Origin: Flavobacteriales bacterium
Lineage (GTDB): Bacteria; Bacteroidota; Bacteroidia; Flavobacteriales_D; Sanyastnellaceae
Assembly (NCBI GenBank): GCA_019694805.1
Contig: JAIBBG010000003.1
Coordinates: 1 to 64,000, forward strand
Direction: 5' to 3'
DNA: 64,000 nucleotides
The position numbers and the translations under genes were made by a program. Below the pieces are notes generated by a model that saw only the letters and a program-made list of their open reading frames with translations, ran no database searches and had not been told where the DNA came from. Of this stretch, positions 62,181 to 64,000 are shown piece by piece (positions within the stretch are counted from its first letter, which is position 1; every line of letters starts with the position of its first letter).

Positions 62181-62495
62181 ATGAAATCTTTTTTCCTTCC
62201 ATTCTTTGCGATGCTATTAACCCTGTCATCAACCGCGCAAAGTGTAAGCATTGAAATGAAAAATGATCACCTGAAATCTGGTGATAAAATCGCTTTTCAA
62301 GTTAAATGTGATTCAGAAATAGACCTTGAAATAACAATCTTCAGCGGAGATTGCCTCGTCATTCAGCAAAAATCCCGACTTTCCGCCGATGTTCATTCCT
62401 TTGAATTTGATGAAAACCCCTGCAAACCAGGGAAGTACTTTATCCTGATTTCTGGTCCGAAAACCCACGTGGAAAAGGAATTCGTGATAGAATAA
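62181..62495 (+). CDS. small secreted beta-sandwich-like protein
   Basis: 104 residues with a signal peptide (1-20, ending STAQ). The mature part of about 84 residues is beta-rich. It has two cysteines early (VKCDSE, SGDCLV) and one late (NPCKPGKYFILIS), and it ends in KEFVIE. Its shape suggests a single Ig-like domain, similar in size to a sorting or carbohydrate-binding module, but it does not match the T9SS domain motif (no YPNP). Function unknown. It lies 64 bases after trhO and 31 bases before the TlpA-like gene, all on the plus strand, so a shared transcript is possible. Confidence 0.65.
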   Translation: MKSFFLPFFAMLLTLSSTAQSVSIEMKNDHLKSGDKIAFQVKCDSEIDLEITIFSGDCLVIQQKSRLSADVHSFEFDENPCKPGKYFILISGPKTHVEKEFVIE

Positions 62496-62526
62496 CCACT
62501 CTGGAGTCCTTGGATCGCCGCATATT

Positions 62527-63843
62527 ATGCGCATGGTGTGCTACTCGCTGTTACATTTGCGCCGAACCATTTTTAGACCGCCTTTTTTGAACTTAATTAA
62601 CCAACTAACCGCTATTGTCACCGCGATAATTGTGTTGACATCATGCAGCGACGTGCAGCAATCAGATGCTCATCCATCCTTAGCTGCCGGAGAATACCTC
62701 ATGCAGTTTCAGGTGGGCGAAACAGAAATCCCAGTTAGGCTTACTGTTCATTCCAATAATCAATGGAGCATACACAATTGGACCGAGAGAATAATGCTCG
62801 ATTCTGTTACCTTCAATGGCAACAAATTCCATGTGATGATGCCGCTCTTCAACACTTCTCTGGAGGGGATCATTGAATCAGATTCCAGTTTCAAGGGAAG
62901 TTGGACAGATCATTCCCGAGACTCTATTTACACCATTCCTTTTGTCGCTAAAGTCGATCATAATTCTGTCCCCATGTCCATGGAAGCTGAAGTAGATACA
63001 CTGATTTATGAGGCTGTATTTTCGCCAGATTCTGAGGAAGATCGTAGCAACGCCATCGGCAAATTCTATATCAAGGGCAATCACGTTGTTGGAACATTTC
63101 TCACTGAATCCGGCGACTACAGATTTCTGGAAGGATCTCATACGGGTGAAAGCCTGCATCTTTCAGCATTCGATGGCACCCATCTTTTTTATTTCTGCGC
63201 CAATGTGAAAGATAACGAATTGACCGATGGACATTTCTACAGTGGAAATCACTGGCAGGAAGATTGGCACGCCAAGCTGAATGACAAAGCCAGGCTGCGC
63301 AATCCAGATAGCCTTACTTACGTGGCCAAAGAAAGGATTCCTTTTGCCTTCCACGTGAAAAATGCTTCCGGTGATTCAGTGCTTTTTGATTCTACTTCCT
63401 TCGCAGGGAAAACAACTGTGGTGCAATTGTTTGGTTCGTGGTGCCCCAATTGTACAGATGAGAGCATATTCCTGAAAGAGCTCTACGGTAAATATCACGA
63501 GAAGGGACTTGAAATTATCCCTGTTGCTTTCGAGCGGACAGAAGAGTTTTCATCTGCGATGACTTTTGTGCAAGAACAATTCAATCAGCTTGGTTTGACA
63601 TATCCTCCATACTTCGGAGGGAAAAAAGGAACTGCCTCTGATATGTTTCCGATGCTGAGTAAAATTCTATCCTATCCAACATTGATCATTGTCGATCACA
63701 ATGGTCGGGTGAGAAAAATACATACTGGTTTCTACGGACCGGGAACCGGAGAAGACTATACGAAAAATTGTGGCGAGTTGTCGCACTTTATTGAAGACCT
63801 CATTTCAGAGAAATCTCTTGAAAACAAAAACGCCGGCTTATAA
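62527..63843 (+). CDS. TlpA-like thiol-disulfide oxidoreductase lipoprotein
   Basis: 438 residues. A hydrophobic stretch ending in a lipobox (IIVLTSC, lipid cysteine about residue 38) points to a periplasmic lipoprotein. The polar 25-residue lead before it is longer than usual, so the true start could be further in. A beta-rich N-terminal domain (about 45-270) resembles the region found ahead of thioredoxin folds in Bacteroidota TlpA/ResA proteins. The C-terminal thioredoxin-like domain (about 275-430) has TTVVQLFGSWCPNCTDES (Cys306, Cys309) and YPTLIIVDHNGRVRKIHTGF with the cis-proline. It probably reduces periplasmic disulfides and might draw electrons from the DsbD-like protein elsewhere in the window; that link is inference. 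Confidence 0.85.
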   Translation: MRMVCYSLLHLRRTIFRPPFLNLINQLTAIVTAIIVLTSCSDVQQSDAHPSLAAGEYLMQFQVGETEIPVRLTVHSNNQWSIHNWTERIMLDSVTFNGNKFHVMMPLFNTSLEGIIESDSSFKGSWTDHSRDSIYTIPFVAKVDHNSVPMSMEAEVDTLIYEAVFSPDSEEDRSNAIGKFYIKGNHVVGTFLTESGDYRFLEGSHTGESLHLSAFDGTHLFYFCANVKDNELTDGHFYSGNHWQEDWHAKLNDKARLRNPDSLTYVAKERIPFAFHVKNASGDSVLFDSTSFAGKTTVVQLFGSWCPNCTDESIFLKELYGKYHEKGLEIIPVAFERTEEFSSAMTFVQEQFNQLGLTYPPYFGGKKGTASDMFPMLSKILSYPTLIIVDHNGRVRKIHTGFYGPGTGEDYTKNCGELSHFIEDLISEKSLENKNAGL

Positions 63844-63850
63844 CCGGCGT
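63830..63850. terminator. hairpin between the TlpA-like gene and the end-of-window gene
   Basis: A 7-bp perfect stem ACGCCGG/CCGGCGT that includes the TlpA stop codon in its loop. Short T-rich flanks on both sides suggest it serves both convergent genes. The T-tracts are weak. Confidence 0.6.
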
Positions 63851-63871
63851 CTTCGTTCTTATTCAAAAATT

Positions 63872-64000
63872 TTACAATTCCAACCAAAGAGCAATGCCTC
63901 CGGTTAAAGTCATGACTTGAGTGTCTCTACGGCTGCTTGCTGCTCTGTCATTAGACATCCAATCTCTGGTGTACAACCCATAACCCAAATAGACGTCCAT
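63872..64000 (-). CDS. C-terminal end of an outer-membrane beta-barrel protein (partial)
   Basis: Only 42 codons plus the stop lie inside the window; the gene continues beyond the edge. The visible protein reads MDVYLGYGLYTRDWMSNDR, then a polar turn (AASSRRDTQ) and VMTLTGGIALWLEL. Two alternating amphipathic beta strands with a hydrophobic C-terminal strand suggest the end of an outer-membrane barrel. The first methionine is probably internal. The exact family cannot be named from this fragment. Confidence 0.6.
   Translation of the reverse strand: MDVYLGYGLYTRDWMSNDRAASSRRDTQVMTLTGGIALWLEL

Noticed and set aside
1-64000. rRNA, tRNA, insertion sequences, phage genes or integrase
   Set aside because: No conserved RNA gene core, transposase or recombinase motif was seen in the gaps or in the proteins. 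A tRNA scan would be needed to exclude tRNAs fully.

Overview
The window looks like chromosomal DNA of a Bacteroidota bacterium, most likely of the Flavobacteriales. The evidence is as follows. Four secreted proteins end in a type A sorting domain of the type IX secretion system (T9SS). Several genes are preceded by the Bacteroidota -7 box TAnnTTTG. Families largely restricted to the phylum are present: a DUF5686/carboxypeptidase-like outer-membrane protein, a DUF4258 protein, a short LpxD-type acyltransferase next to efp, and a separate purS. Coding density is high, and most genes between 1.7 and 58 kb lie on the minus strand. I saw no rRNA, tRNA, CRISPR array, insertion sequence or phage gene.

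Layout. 0-7 kb: the end of a membrane glycosyltransferase, pgk, tryptophanase, an Mpv17-like membrane protein, a small repeat protein, purS and the DUF5686 protein. 7-14.6 kb: a DsbD-like reductase with two alpha-type domains, then a minus-strand series read efp, lpxD-like, SpoIIE-type phosphatase, tilS and a small unknown protein. 14.6-18 kb: a compact operon of an ABC ATPase, an FtsX-like permease with a histidine-rich periplasmic insert, a Cys-motif membrane-anchored protein and an OmpA-family protein. It resembles zinc-regulated transport loci of other bacteria. 18-20.4 kb: a divergent operon of a DUF4258 protein, an M20 amidohydrolase and a DUF1796 protein, closed by a strong terminator.

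20.4-44.3 kb (37 % of the window) holds only two tandem paralogous giant secreted proteins of 3778 and 4075 residues. Both have a signal peptide, a shared N-terminal beta domain, thousands of residues of Ser/Thr/Gly/Asn-rich beta-helix-like repeats, Ig-like modules, MopE-type DGDG motifs and a T9SS sorting domain. Their last 592-593 residues are closely parallel. Each gene has its own likely promoter and terminator. They are probably cell-surface or adhesion proteins.

44.5-64 kb: trpS, an S9 peptidase, a one-domain DUF1456 protein, a YCF48-type propeller protein with a dockerin-like end, an operon of a diheme cytochrome c and a CRTAC1-like FG-GAP protein, an unannotated 35-residue small ORF with its own terminator, a helical-repeat protein, lepA, a secreted M43 metalloprotease, a 62-residue conserved-looking protein, trhO, a small secreted protein, a TlpA-like lipoprotein and the end of an outer-membrane beta-barrel.

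The best candidates for something new are the 14.6-18 kb metal-handling-like operon, the twin giant T9SS proteins, and the small ORF at 54.6 kb with two TTGGCCAA palindromes upstream. All functions are inferred by reading the sequences; no database search was possible.
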